The notes under the pieces: model-generated | The model's input: only the letters and a program-made list of their open reading frames with translations | What the model was told of the DNA's origin: nothing | The model's database searches: none | Shown: positions 27,377 through 35,984 of the stretch, in pieces | Numbering within the stretch: position 1 is the stretch's first letter | Layout of the letters: each line of letters begins with the position of its first letter | Translations under genes and position numbers: made by a program | Source: Bradyrhizobium sp. G127 | Lineage (GTDB): Bacteria; Pseudomonadota; Alphaproteobacteria; Rhizobiales; Xanthobacteraceae | Assembly: GCF_021502575.1 (NCBI RefSeq) | Contig: NZ_JAKFGN010000001.1 | Coordinates: forward strand, 682,001-746,000 | Reading direction: 5' to 3' | Length of the DNA: 64,000 bases

Positions 27377-28422
27377 GGCGTTCCGAATCGCAACGTCTTG
27401 CCCGTGCCCGCGCTGATGTCGATACGCTCATAGCCGCTGGCGTTCAATCCGCGCGCGCCGCAGTCGCCCTGTTCGGTAAATTCGAACTGCGTCTCGCGGG
27501 TGCAGAGCGTGGTCGTGCCGCCCCAGTTTAGCGGCCGGCTGTTGATCTTGATGGTACGGCCGTCGGCATCGACGGCTTCGGCAAAGCTGAAGATCTTGCG
27601 CGGCTGTCCCGTCACATCGGGATGCAGGCACTTGCCGGGCTCGATGCGATACCAGCCGCGGCTGGTGACGGCCTTGCCGTCGTCGGTGGCGATGGAGGCC
27701 ATCACGCGATACTGGGTATCGTTGCACCAGGTGAGGCCGGTGGCGGACGGCTGCTCCACCGCAGCGATCATGGTGTCGAAGAAATTCGGCCCCTGCGCGG
27801 CGTCGGCGCCAAGGCCGCGCGCTTTCAGAAATGCGGCAAGGGCGTTCTGAGTCTTGGGGCCATCGACGCCGTCGATGGGGGCGGCGTCATAGCCGGCGAT
27901 CACCAATAGTCGCTGGATCGCGGCGAGTTTCGCCTGCTCGTCGTCGTATTCCGCGCCTTCGGCGAGATAGGCGATCTGATTGCCGTCCTCGCCGGTGCTT
28001 GGCTTGATCTCGGTGAACGGCACGGCCGTCTGGCCGCCGCGGCACTGGCGTCCGGCGATGACGAAATCTTTCTGCGCGATGCAGAGGTTGTCGGTGCCGT
28101 TTTGCGGCGCGGGCGATGCCCCATATACGGGAAGGGATCGCGCATGCAGCAGAATGCGCTCCGCTGTGATGTTGCCCTGCGCCACCACGCGGCAGGCGGC
28201 TGGATCGATCCGGAACCAGCCGCGTGTTGCCGTCGCGGTCCGTTCGTCGATGCCGATGGCGGCCTCGACGACGTAACTCATGCGATTGCAAATTTTGAGA
28301 TCGGCTTGGGCGGGGGCGGCAACAAGAAGCACCGTCATTGCGAGGAGCGCAGCGACGAAGCAATCCTTTTTGATCTGCGTGGATTGCTTCGTTTGGCTCG
28401 CAATGACGGCGTGCGATGTCAT
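27373..28422 (-). CDS. exported protein with two DUF1036 domains around a peptidoglycan-binding-like domain
   Basis: 349 residues. A signal peptide (CFVAALLAMTVLLVAAPAQA) precedes the first DUF1036 domain (LKICNRMSYVVEAAIG..ATRGWFRIDPAACRVV). Then comes a short PG_binding_1-like stretch (LAAIQRLLVIAGYDAAPIDG, continuing KTQNALAAFLKARG) and a second DUF1036 domain (TWCNDTQYRVMASIA..SRGWYRIEPGKCLHPDV). The ATG shares a base with the argB stop (TGATG). The first 30 codons, including most of the signal peptide, are encoded by a REP-like palindrome (28333-28408). Function unknown; probably periplasmic and wall-associated. Confidence 0.8.
   Translation of the reverse strand: MTSHAVIASQTKQSTQIKKDCFVAALLAMTVLLVAAPAQADLKICNRMSYVVEAAIGIDERTATATRGWFRIDPAACRVVAQGNITAERILLHARSLPVYGASPAPQNGTDNLCIAQKDFVIAGRQCRGGQTAVPFTEIKPSTGEDGNQIAYLAEGAEYDDEQAKLAAIQRLLVIAGYDAAPIDGVDGPKTQNALAAFLKARGLGADAAQGPNFFDTMIAAVEQPSATGLTWCNDTQYRVMASIATDDGKAVTSRGWYRIEPGKCLHPDVTGQPRKIFSFAEAVDADGRTIKINSRPLNWGGTTTLCTRETQFEFTEQGDCGARGLNASGYERIDISAGTGKTLRFGTP
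28333..28408. repeat. REP-like palindrome inside the start of the DUF1036 gene
   Basis: Arms CGTCATTG/CAATGACG enclose a second pair, cgaagcaatcc/ggattgcttcg, with a short loop. This is the 'cattgcgag...gaagcaatcc' type of interspersed repeat, common in this bacterial group, but here it is read through as coding sequence. Confidence 0.85.
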
Positions 28423-29318
28423 CACTTGTGGATCAGCGTTCCGGTGCCTTGATTGGTGAACAATTCAAGCAACACGGCATGCGGGGTCTTGCCGTCGATG
28501 ATGACGACGCCCTGGACGCCGGCTTCCAGCGCGTAAATGCAGGTCTCGACCTTCGGAATCATGCCACCGGAAATGGTGCCGTCGGCGATCAGCTTGCGTG
28601 CATCCTTGATCGACAGTTCGGGAATGAGCTTCTTCGACTTGTCGAGCACGCCGGGCACGTCGGTGAGCAGCAGCAGGCGCTTGGCCTTCAGAGCACCTGC
28701 CACGGCGCCGGCAAAGGTGTCGGCATTGACATTGAAGGTCTGGCCGCTGGCGGACGAGGCGAGCGGCGCCAGCACCGGGATCAGCTCGTAACCGATGAGC
28801 TGATTGAGCAGGGTGAGATCGACCTTGTCGGGTTCGCCGACGAAACCGAGATCGACCACCTTCTCGATGTTGGAACCGGGATCGACCATGGTGCGCGTCG
28901 CCTTAACGGCGGTGACCATGTTGCCGTCCTTGCCGCACAGGCCCACGGCCTTGCCACCTGCCTCGTTGATGTGGCTGACGATCGATTTATTGATCGATCC
29001 GGCCAGCACCATCTCGACGATTTCCATGGTTGGCGCATCGGTGACGCGCAGACCCGCCGCGAATTCCGACTTGATGCCGAGCCGCGTCAGCATGGACGCG
29101 ATCTGCGGACCGCCGCCGTGCACGACGACCGGATTGATCGCGGTCTGCTCCAGCAAGACGATGTCGCGGGCGAACTGCTTGGCGAGCGCTTCCTCGCCCA
29201 TGGCGTGGCCGCCGTATTTAATGACGATGGTTTCGTCGTCATACTGCTGCATATGCGGCAGTGCTTCGGACAGAATGCGGGCCTGATCCTGCGGGCTGAT
29301 ATTGGGCAAATCGATCAT
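28422..29318 (-). CDS. argB: acetylglutamate kinase
   Basis: 298 residues from ATG 29318. Phosphorylates N-acetylglutamate in arginine synthesis. Amino-acid-kinase landmarks are [42 protein letters not shown] and [17 protein letters not shown] start at 29366 would add 16 non-conserved residues. The first gene upstream in the run is the DUF423 gene; the downstream DUF1036 gene is coupled by TGATG. Confidence 0.95.
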   Translation of the reverse strand: MIDLPNISPQDQARILSEALPHMQQYDDETIVIKYGGHAMGEEALAKQFARDIVLLEQTAINPVVVHGGGPQIASMLTRLGIKSEFAAGLRVTDAPTMEIVEMVLAGSINKSIVSHINEAGGKAVGLCGKDGNMVTAVKATRTMVDPGSNIEKVVDLGFVGEPDKVDLTLLNQLIGYELIPVLAPLASSASGQTFNVNADTFAGAVAGALKAKRLLLLTDVPGVLDKSKKLIPELSIKDARKLIADGTISGGMIPKVETCIYALEAGVQGVVIIDGKTPHAVLLELFTNQGTGTLIHK

Positions 29319-29391
29319 GGGGAATCTCGTTGACGCGGGCTGGCAGGGTTTAGCCGATTGCGTCAACGGCGCAAAGCGTCTGCGTCGCGGA

Positions 29392-29772
29392 TCAGGTGGC
29401 CGGGCGCGGCCAGACGGCGGCGAGGGCCAGCACCAGCCAGCTTAAAATCAGGAGCGTGCCGCCGGTCGGCGCGGCCATCGGGAACAGGCCGTGACCGGCA
29501 TATTGGCGCAGCACGAGGTCGCCTGCGAACAGGGCCGCACCGGCCACGAAGCCGAAGGTTGCGGTAAGGCCGGGCGCTCGCCGGGCGATGCCGTACCCGG
29601 TCAGCAGCGCGGCACCGGCCACGGCGCTGGCGTGGAACAGCAGCATCGACGATGCGGAGCCGAGCCGGGTCGCATCGGGCTGGTGGGCGGCTGTGGCCGC
29701 CAGTGCGACACCGGCCGCGCCCATCAGTCCGGCGAGGACAACGGCGAGGCGCAAGGCGCTGGTCTGGGTCAT
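29392..29772 (-). CDS. DUF423 family membrane protein
   Basis: 126 residues with four membrane helices, matching DUF423 (YgdD-like): [41 protein letters not shown], then [20 protein letters not shown] and [19 protein letters not shown]. It starts within the engB stop (4-bp ATGA overlap). Function of the family is unknown. Confidence 0.88.
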   Translation of the reverse strand: MTQTSALRLAVVLAGLMGAAGVALAATAAHQPDATRLGSASSMLLFHASAVAGAALLTGYGIARRAPGLTATFGFVAGAALFAGDLVLRQYAGHGLFPMAAPTGGTLLILSWLVLALAAVWPRPAT

Positions 29773-30437
29773 GAGATACGTTCCCTCAGCAGACGGATCA
29801 TGGCGGCGCGCAGTTCGGGCATGCCGTCGCCGGTTCGCGACGATGTCACCAGCACCTCCGGAAATGCCGCCGGATGTTTCGACAGCGCCGCTTTCGTCGC
29901 TGCAAGGGTCGCTTCAAGCTCCGATTTCTTCACCTGATCGGCCTTGGTCAGCACCACCTGATAACTCATGGCGGATTTGTCGAGCGTTTTGAGAATGTCG
30001 TTGTCGACATCCTTCAGGCCATGACGTGAATCAATCAGCACATAGACGCGGGCGAGATTGGCGCGGCCTTGCAGGAATTTGTGGATCAGCGCGGTCCACG
30101 ACGCCACCTTGGTTTTCGGCGCGGACGCATAGCCGTAGCCCGGCATGTCCACCAGTCGAAGGCCTGCGTCCTTGCCGTCTGCCGGGGTCGGTCCTTCGAA
30201 GAAAATCAGCTCCTGGGTGCGGCCCGGCGTATGCGAGGTGCGCGCCAGCGCGTTGCGGCCGGTCAGCGCATTGATGAGGCTCGACTTGCCGACATTGGAG
30301 CGGCCGGCGAATGCGACCTCGACGCCCTTCATCGGCGGCAGCGTTTCGATCGACGGCGAGGCCCAGAAAAACTGCCAGTCGCCGGCGAAGATTTTTCGCC
30401 CCGCTTCAATCAGCTCCGCATCGGTTTTATCGGTCAT
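29769..30437 (-). CDS. engB: ribosome biogenesis GTP-binding protein YsxC/EngB
   Basis: 222 residues from ATG 30437. An essential-type GTPase for 50S assembly. G1 is FAGRSNVGKSSLINAL, G2 TSHTPGRTQ, G3 VDMPGYGYA, G4 VLTKADQV and G5-like VTSSRTGDG. An ATG at 30455 (MSENLR) is also in frame but lies only 6 bp from the yidC terminator hairpin, so 30437 is preferred. Confidence 0.93.
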   Translation of the reverse strand: MTDKTDAELIEAGRKIFAGDWQFFWASPSIETLPPMKGVEVAFAGRSNVGKSSLINALTGRNALARTSHTPGRTQELIFFEGPTPADGKDAGLRLVDMPGYGYASAPKTKVASWTALIHKFLQGRANLARVYVLIDSRHGLKDVDNDILKTLDKSAMSYQVVLTKADQVKKSELEATLAATKAALSKHPAAFPEVLVTSSRTGDGMPELRAAMIRLLRERIS

Positions 30438-30457
30438 GCGAAGGTTCTCGGACATGG

Positions 30458-30483
30458 AAAACGCCCGGCGATGCGCCGGGCGT
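30458..30483 (-). terminator. intrinsic terminator after yidC
   Basis: Perfect 10-bp stem ACGCCCGGCG / CGCCGGGCGT with a 3-nt loop (30461-30483), followed on the minus strand by GTTTTCC. It lies 24 bp past the yidC stop, separating rpmH-rnpA-yidC from the engB run. Confidence 0.8.
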
Positions 30484-30506
30484 CAAAACTATAAACCAAA
30501 AAGGCG

Positions 30507-32351
30507 CTACGTCGTCTTTTTGCTGCCGGCGAAGGTCGCCTTCACGTTGTCGAACAACTCGATCTTCGCGCCGTTCTTTTTCATGATGTAGCTCTGCTGC
30601 AGCACCGAGAGCAGGTTGTTCCACGCCCAGTAGATCACGAGACCGGCCGGGAAGCCCGCGAGCATGAAGGTGAAGATCAGCGGCATCCAGTCGAAGATCA
30701 TCTTCTGCGTCGGATCGGGCGGCGTCGGGTTCAGCTTCATCTGGAACCACATCGTGATGCCCATGAGGATGGGCCAGATGCCGAGATGCAGATAGTAACC
30801 AAGCACCGGAAGCTGGGTCGGATCGAATGCCAGAAGACCGAACAGGTTGAAAAGGTTGGTCGGGTCCGGTGCGGACAGATCCTTGATCCATCCGAAGAAC
30901 GGCGCGTGACGCATTTCGATGGTGACGAACAGCACCTTGTAGAGCGAGAAGAACACCGGAATCTGGATCAGAATCGGAAGACAGCCCGCGATCGGGTTGA
31001 TCTTCTCCTTCTTGTAGATTTCCATCATCTCCTGCTGCTGCTTCATCTTGTCGTCGGGATACTTGTCCTTCAGCGCAGCGAGCTGCGGCTGCACGGCCTT
31101 CATCTTGGCCATGGACGCATAAGATTTGTTGGCGAGCGGGAAGAAGATCAGTTTGACCAGCACCGTCACCGCCAGGATGGCGACGCCGAAGTTGCCGAAG
31201 ATGTGGAAGAACCAGTCGATGGCCCAGAACATCGGCTTGGTGATGAAGTAGAACCAGCCCCAGTCGATCAGGCGGTCGAACTTGTTGAGGCCGAGCTGCT
31301 TGTCATAGGCGTCGACGGTGGCGCTTTCCTTGGCTCCCGCGAACAGACTGGTCGATGTGCTGGCGGTACCGCCGATGGCGACGGTCAGCGGATCGAGCAG
31401 GTAGTCGGTCTGGTAGGTGCGCAGCGTTCCGACCAGATTCGACGAGAAGCGCGCTTGCACGTTGGCCTTCGGGCTCGGCAGCAGCGTACCCGCCCAGTAT
31501 TTGTCGGTGATGCCGAGCCACGCATTGGTGACCTTGAACTCGACCGCTTTGGCGTCGTCGATTTTCTTGTAGCCGTACTCTTGTAGTCCTTGGTCGCCGA
31601 GAACGCCGATCAGGCCTTCGTGCAGGATGTAGTAGCCGGAGACGTGCGGAGTGCCGTGGCGCGAGATCAGGCCGAACGGGTACAGCGTGACCGCGGCGTC
31701 GCCGACGTTGGAAACGTCGTCCTTGATGGTGAAGAGGTATTTGTCGTCGATGGAAATCGTGCGCTTGAAGGTCAGCCCCTGGCCGTTGTTCCAGGTCAGT
31801 ACCACTGGCGTGGCCGGGGTCAGCGCGTTGGCGCCTTCCTGTTTCCAGACCGTGTCCTTGTCCGGCATCTTCGTGGTCGCGCCCGCTGCCGGCACGAAAC
31901 CGAATTCCGCGTAGAACGGCTCCTTGGTGCCCGAGGGCGAGAACAGTTCGATTGCAGGCGATTTCGGATCGACGGTTTCACGATACTTGACCAGCGCGAC
32001 GTCATCGATGCGGCCGCCGGTCAGCGCGATGCTGCCGCTGATGCTCGGCGTATCGATTTTCACGCGGGGGCCGGCGGCGATTGCGGCGGCCCGGCTCTGG
32101 ACCGGCGCGGCTGTTGCCGGCGCACCGGGGATCGGCGACTGCGAAGGCGTGCCGGGTGCCGCAGGCGTGCTCGATGGATTGGCTGGCGTCGCCGGCGACG
32201 CTGCAGGATTGGCGGCCTGCTTCTGCGCAAGCTCGGCCTGCTGCGCGGCGCGCTGCTTTTCCATCGTCGGGATGTTGTAGAAATATTGCCAGGCGATCAG
32301 CACAAGACCCGACAGGATGACGGCGAGGATGGTGTTGCGATTTTCGATCAT
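30507..32351 (-). CDS. yidC: membrane protein insertase YidC
   Basis: 614 residues, the Gram-negative form. An N-terminal membrane anchor (NTILAVILSGLVLIAWQYFY) precedes a Pro/Ala-rich linker and the large periplasmic beta-sandwich domain (residues about 90-350). The conserved Oxa1 core follows: WGWFYFITKPMFWAIDWFF, FGVAILAVTVLVKLIFFPL, PIAGCLPILIQIPVFFSLYK and MPLIFTFMLAGFPAGLVIYW. It inserts and folds inner-membrane proteins alone or with Sec. The rpmH-rnpA-yidC order is classic; yidD is not apparent between rnpA and yidC. Confidence 0.97.
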   Translation of the reverse strand: MIENRNTILAVILSGLVLIAWQYFYNIPTMEKQRAAQQAELAQKQAANPAASPATPANPSSTPAAPGTPSQSPIPGAPATAAPVQSRAAAIAAGPRVKIDTPSISGSIALTGGRIDDVALVKYRETVDPKSPAIELFSPSGTKEPFYAEFGFVPAAGATTKMPDKDTVWKQEGANALTPATPVVLTWNNGQGLTFKRTISIDDKYLFTIKDDVSNVGDAAVTLYPFGLISRHGTPHVSGYYILHEGLIGVLGDQGLQEYGYKKIDDAKAVEFKVTNAWLGITDKYWAGTLLPSPKANVQARFSSNLVGTLRTYQTDYLLDPLTVAIGGTASTSTSLFAGAKESATVDAYDKQLGLNKFDRLIDWGWFYFITKPMFWAIDWFFHIFGNFGVAILAVTVLVKLIFFPLANKSYASMAKMKAVQPQLAALKDKYPDDKMKQQQEMMEIYKKEKINPIAGCLPILIQIPVFFSLYKVLFVTIEMRHAPFFGWIKDLSAPDPTNLFNLFGLLAFDPTQLPVLGYYLHLGIWPILMGITMWFQMKLNPTPPDPTQKMIFDWMPLIFTFMLAGFPAGLVIYWAWNNLLSVLQQSYIMKKNGAKIELFDNVKATFAGSKKTT

Positions 32352-32368
32352 CGTTCAGGTCTCGTCAT

Positions 32369-32755
32369 TCACTCGCGTGCGCGGGAAGTGGGTGCTGCGT
32401 TGGGCTTCAGGTCGCTGGGCTGCTTCGGCGTCTGGCGCTCGAGGCGGCTGAGCGCCGAGCGCAGATCGTTGAACATCGTTTCGAAGCCGCGGTCCAGCGC
32501 GGCCCGACGGCCCACTATCACATAATCATGGTGGGGTCGCATGGATATGACGTCGAGCCGCTTCACCAGTTCGCGAAGCCTGCGCCGGACGCGGTTGCGT
32601 TCCGTGGCGGTTCCCACCTTCTTGGTGACGGTAAAACCGACGCGGACCGGGCCACCGTCGTCGCGCGAGCGGGTCTGCACCACAAAGGCAGGGCTGGCCA
32701 TGCGCGGGCCCTTGGCCGCGGCGACGAAATCGGCGCGCTGCTTCAACCGGTCCAT
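32369..32755 (-). CDS. rnpA: ribonuclease P protein component
   Basis: 128 residues. The protein subunit that aids 5' processing of tRNAs. The RNR motif is TERNRVRRRLRELVK, preceded by VRVGFTVTKKVGTA, with HDYVIVGRRAALDR after it. A basic Pro-rich tail ends the protein. It lies 43 bp after rpmH and 17 bp before yidC. Confidence 0.95.
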   Translation of the reverse strand: MDRLKQRADFVAAAKGPRMASPAFVVQTRSRDDGGPVRVGFTVTKKVGTATERNRVRRRLRELVKRLDVISMRPHHDYVIVGRRAALDRGFETMFNDLRSALSRLERQTPKQPSDLKPNAAPTSRARE

Positions 32756-32798
32756 GATTCCAACCGGCGCATGGGAAAGGGTCCCGGATAAGGTCGGT

Positions 32799-32933
32799 TC
32801 AGGCGCTCAGACGCTTGCGGCCACGGGCGCGGCGGGCGGCGAGAACCTTGCGGCCACCGGCGGTCGCGAGACGGGCACGGAAGCCGTGACGGCGCTTGCG
32901 CACCAGTTTGCTGGGTTGATAAGTCCGCTTCAC
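32799..32933 (-). CDS. rpmH: 50S ribosomal protein L34
   Basis: 44 residues, starting with GTG ([17 protein letters not shown]) and ending RGRKRLSA. The whole length is the standard highly basic L34. No ATG is available at this position; the GTG is fixed by the conserved KRTYQPS start. First gene of the rpmH-rnpA-yidC operon. Confidence 0.96.
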   Translation of the reverse strand: MKRTYQPSKLVRKRRHGFRARLATAGGRKVLAARRARGRKRLSA

Positions 32934-33260
32934 GGGTCGTTCTCCGCTGCCGAAGTGCTCGTCCGACTGGCTGGTCGGAGGCATTTCGCCGATAATGGTG
33001 TGAAATCCAGCGATGCCGGCCCTGAAGAGGACCAATTTCGATCCAAAATGAACCGGCCCGGTCAAGCCGGGCCATCGAGGACAGTTGGCGCGGCTTATAC
33101 GGGAGCAGCCTGTTTTCGTCAATCTTGGGGTTTTAGATACATGCTGGCCGTAACGGGTGTCCCGGCTGGCTAAACCATAGGCGTTCCAGAGGTTTGACCC
33201 CGGTCGCGGCGGGGAGCATCCTGCACCGGCAAATCCTCTCAACAGGCGGGCATTCAATTC
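32934..33260. other. divergent intergenic region rpmH / histidine kinase
   Basis: 327 bp without a gene. It must hold the rpmH promoter (leftward) and the kinase promoter (rightward). A short palindromic stretch, CCGGCCCGGTCAAGCCGGGCC, sits near 33053-33073. I see no convincing DnaA boxes. Confidence 0.5.
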
Positions 33261-34742
33261 ATGGCGGCATCGGACGATGAGCCAGATCTGATGACGGCCA
33301 GCCGGCCCCCGGCGAGGCTCCGCTTCGGGCTGTCCGGCAAGCTGTTGCTGCTGACGATCCCGCTGATCCTGATCGCGGAAATCCTGATTTATGTCCCGTC
33401 CATCGCCAACTTCCGGATGAACCGGCTCAACGACCGGCTGGCGGCGGCGAACACTGCGGCGCTGGTTCTGGATGCTGCGCCGAGCGGCTTGGTGCCCGAG
33501 GTGCTGGCGCGGCAGATACTCGCCAGCATCGGCGCGCGCGCGGTAGCTATCAAGACCGGCCAGCAGCGTCGGCTTCTTGCCGCCGCCGACATGCCGGCGA
33601 AGATCGACCATGACGTCGACATGCGCGACATGAACGCGTGGTCCGCGATCGTCGATGCATTCCAGGTGATGCTCGACAGCGGTGACGAAGTCATGCGTGT
33701 GCTGGGGCCGGCGCCGGGCAGTGGACAGTTCATCGAAGTGGTGGTCGACGAGAAGCCGCTGCGCGATGCGATGTTCCGCTTTTCACGAAACGTGCTGCTG
33801 CTGTCGCTGGTGATGACCAGCATCACCGCAGGGTTGATCTATTACGCCCTGCACCACCTGTTCGTGCGGCCGATGCGGCGCGTCACCGCCAATCTCGTTG
33901 CTTTTCACGAGAATCCCGAAAGCCCCGCGCATATCATCGCGCCATCGAAGCGCGGCGATGAAATTGGGCTGGCGGAGCGCGAACTCTCCGATATGCAGCG
34001 CGACCTGGTGTCGATGCTGCATCAGAAAAATCACCTCGCGGCGCTTGGGCTCGCGGTGTCGAAGATCAACCACGACCTGCGCAATCTGCTGGCGTCGTCG
34101 CAACTGTTGTCCGATCAGCTTGCCAGCGTGCCCGACCCGCGCGTGCAGCGCTTTGCACCGAAGTTGATGCGTTCGTTGGAACGCGCCATCGCGTTCTGTC
34201 AGTCCACGTTGTCCTATGGCAAGGCGCAGGAGGCTCCGCCTGACCGCCGCATGATTCTGGTCGAAGCTGTCGTCAACGAGGTGCGAGAATCGGCCGGGCT
34301 CGCCGCCGATACCTCGATCGAGTGGGTCAATGCCATCGAGCGCGGGCTGGCCGTCGATGCCGACCCCGATCAGTTGTTCCGGGTGCTGCTCAATCTGGTG
34401 CGCAACGCAGCCCAGGCGCTGGACAGCGACAGGTCGAAAGTCGCCACCGCCAAGCAAATTCGCGTGACCGGTCGCCGCGAAGGCAGCGTGACCATTCTGG
34501 AAATTTCGGACACCGGCCCCGGCATTCCGGCCAGAGCCCGCGAACACCTGTTCGAGGCGTTTCAGGGGTCGTCGCGCGACGGCGGCACCGGCCTCGGGCT
34601 TGCCATCGCGGCGGAACTGGTCCGGGCGCATGGCGGAGAGCTCAATCTGGTGGAAGGTACCATCGGGGCGACGTTCCGAATCATGATTCCCGATCGCGCC
34701 GTGGAGTTGCATAGCCATCGCGATGTGCGGATCCGAGCCTGA
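33261..34742 (+). CDS. membrane sensor histidine kinase
   Basis: 493 residues. TM1 ([22 protein letters not shown], about 24-45), a periplasmic domain of about 120 residues, TM2 ([21 protein letters not shown]), a HAMP region ([15 protein letters not shown]), then the dimerisation helix with the phospho-accepting His in [19 protein letters not shown]. The ATP domain has N-box [11 protein letters not shown]1 DTGPGIP and G2 [13 protein letters not shown]. No response regulator gene is adjacent, so it is an orphan here and its signal is unknown. Confidence 0.92.
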   Translation: MAASDDEPDLMTASRPPARLRFGLSGKLLLLTIPLILIAEILIYVPSIANFRMNRLNDRLAAANTAALVLDAAPSGLVPEVLARQILASIGARAVAIKTGQQRRLLAAADMPAKIDHDVDMRDMNAWSAIVDAFQVMLDSGDEVMRVLGPAPGSGQFIEVVVDEKPLRDAMFRFSRNVLLLSLVMTSITAGLIYYALHHLFVRPMRRVTANLVAFHENPESPAHIIAPSKRGDEIGLAERELSDMQRDLVSMLHQKNHLAALGLAVSKINHDLRNLLASSQLLSDQLASVPDPRVQRFAPKLMRSLERAIAFCQSTLSYGKAQEAPPDRRMILVEAVVNEVRESAGLAADTSIEWVNAIERGLAVDADPDQLFRVLLNLVRNAAQALDSDRSKVATAKQIRVTGRREGSVTILEISDTGPGIPARAREHLFEAFQGSSRDGGTGLGLAIAAELVRAHGGELNLVEGTIGATFRIMIPDRAVELHSHRDVRIRA

Positions 34743-34861
34743 AAACCTGCATTTTGGACCGAAATCCCTTGTCTATCGATCTTGCAAAGCCGTTCCGGAG
34801 CCGGTAGCTATGGCGCTCTTTCGCGGAGCGGCCTCCGGCTCTTCTTTAATCTGCGAAATGC

Positions 34862-34938
34862 GCGCCCGTAGCTCAGCTGGATAGAGCACCAGACTACGAA
34901 TCTGGGGGTCAGGAGTTCGAATCTCTTCGGGCGCGCCA
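34862..34938 (+). tRNA. tRNA-Arg (anticodon ACG)
   Basis: 77 nt including an encoded CCA. Acceptor GCGCCCG/CGGGCGC, D-arm gctcagctggatagagc, anticodon stem CCAGA/TCTGG with loop CTACGAA, and T-arm with GTTCGAATC. It marks the end of the conserved core: what follows is a decayed insertion zone, consistent with use as an integration site, though no duplicated 3' end was found in the window. Confidence 0.97.
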
Positions 34939-35094
34939 TCTTCAGTTGTTTTTATTGATATTTTTCGCCATCACGCGATGGCGTTACCGAGTGTTACCAT
35001 AAGGATAATCGCGCCATCTCAGCGCTTTGGCGATGTCGATCAAGACCTGTCGCCTGACAATTCTCCCCTGAAACAGGCAGTGGTTGGTACTGAT

Positions 35095-35250
35095 CTAGCA
35101 GGTCAGGAATCTCGCTGCCTCTGTCGAAAGACTTCCCTCGGGACCGAACACGAGAACCTTGCTGTGCCCGCGTTGATCAAGCCAGCGCAGGATCGCAAAG
35201 CGCGGTAGCTTGTCCGTTCTCTTGTTATTCGTCGGAATGGTGTCGCGCAT
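35095..35250 (-). pseudogene. truncated 5' fragment of an unrecognised gene (left copy)
   Basis: A 51-residue remnant starting MRDTIPTNNKRTDKLPRFAI and continuing LRWLDQRGHSKVLVFGPEGS before stopping at 35095. A related, further decayed fragment is at 63850-64000 in the same orientation, sharing the pattern R(W)LDxR..VLVxGPxG....AxRFL. The nucleotide match runs for about 95 bp. I do not recognise the parent family; a recombinase or other mobile-element gene would fit the setting. Confidence 0.5.
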
Positions 35251-35339
35251 CTGAAGAGCCGCCACCGCGAGTTGCCGCGAGCCAAACCTTCCTGCCACTC
35301 CGGTGATGGACTCACATGTTCGGAGAGCGGGATATCCAT

Positions 35340-35643
35340 TGGAAGCATCTGCGGGGCGCGCCGTCACCCGCAGACCCAGGGGAAAAATCGAGCGCGGGCA
35401 CCTGACTCTGAAGAACCGCATTCTGCTCGACAATTATATCTGCCTAGAGACCTGGAGCAGCAGATCAATGCCTTCGTCGAGCATTATAACCGCATGCGCT
35501 ATCATGAGAGCATCAACAACCTCACTCCCGCCGATGTCTATTTCGGCAGGGCTGAGATGATGCTCACAGAACGTCGGTGCATCAAGCGCGCCACCATCGC
35601 AAACCGTCGCTTGCAGCATCGACTGCAGGCCGCGCGCGCATGA
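35340..35643 (+). pseudogene. IS3-family transposase (OrfB) C-terminal remnant, frameshifted
   Basis: The integrase C-terminus typical of IS3-type OrfB: HPQTQGK, then (frameshift) GKIERGHLTLKNRILLDNY, then (frameshift near 35441) LPRDLEQQINAFVEHYNRMR, YHESINNLTPADVYFGRAEM and a basic tail. At least two single-base frameshifts and no N-terminal part make it inactive. N-terminal and middle pieces of the same type of transposase occur at 45060-45213 in the opposite orientation. Confidence 0.8.
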
Positions 35644-35697
35644 CTTTCTTACGTTTGTGGGGCTGGCAGCCTTCGTCGAAGAAAAAAGCTTTCCGCC

Positions 35698-35823
35698 GGC
35701 TTTGGCCGCTCCGATGTGATCCATGGCATCGACATTGAAGTGCCGAAAGGTCGCGTCGTCTGCCGCGAGACGGGAACGCCTTTCGGGATGATGCATCCCC
35801 GCATAGGTTACAGAATTTCCTAG
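35698..35823 (+). pseudogene. fragment resembling a Liv-type ABC ATPase N-terminus
   Basis: Frame GFGRSDVIHGIDIEVPKGRV followed by unrelated residues to a stop at 35823. The segment resembles the start of LivF/LivG ATPases (YG..xxLHGxxLxVxxGEVV) just before Walker A, which is absent. It is probably a scrap of a branched-chain amino acid transporter operon. Confidence 0.35.
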
Positions 35824-35872
35824 TCGCGGCTACGGGCAGAAGGAAATTCTAGCGCCATCGCTTTTTCCGAAA

Positions 35873-35901
35873 TCGACAAGACAGACCAGTCTGTCTAATA
35901 A
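35873..35901 (+). promoter_or_regulatory. promoter with embedded TetR-type operator for the flavoenzyme operon
   Basis: -35 TCGACA (35873-35878), a 17-nt spacer AGACAGACCAGTCTGTC, -10 TAATAA (35896-35901). The spacer is most of the perfect palindrome AGACAGAC-CA-GTCTGTCT (35879-35896). The identical 17-nt spacer with identical geometry occurs at 44773-44801 on the other strand. A repressor bound here would block RNA polymerase directly. Confidence 0.8.
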
Positions 35902-35984
35902 AATTGCCTGGGTTCCATGTGCCTTCCAGGGTGCGAGGACTCCAACGAGTCTCACGACAGCAGTCCCACCCGGAAAGCAGACGC

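Noticed and set aside
32934-33260. Possible replication origin next to rpmH-rnpA
   Set aside because: No dnaA gene and no convincing DnaA-box cluster; in alphaproteobacteria oriC is usually elsewhere.
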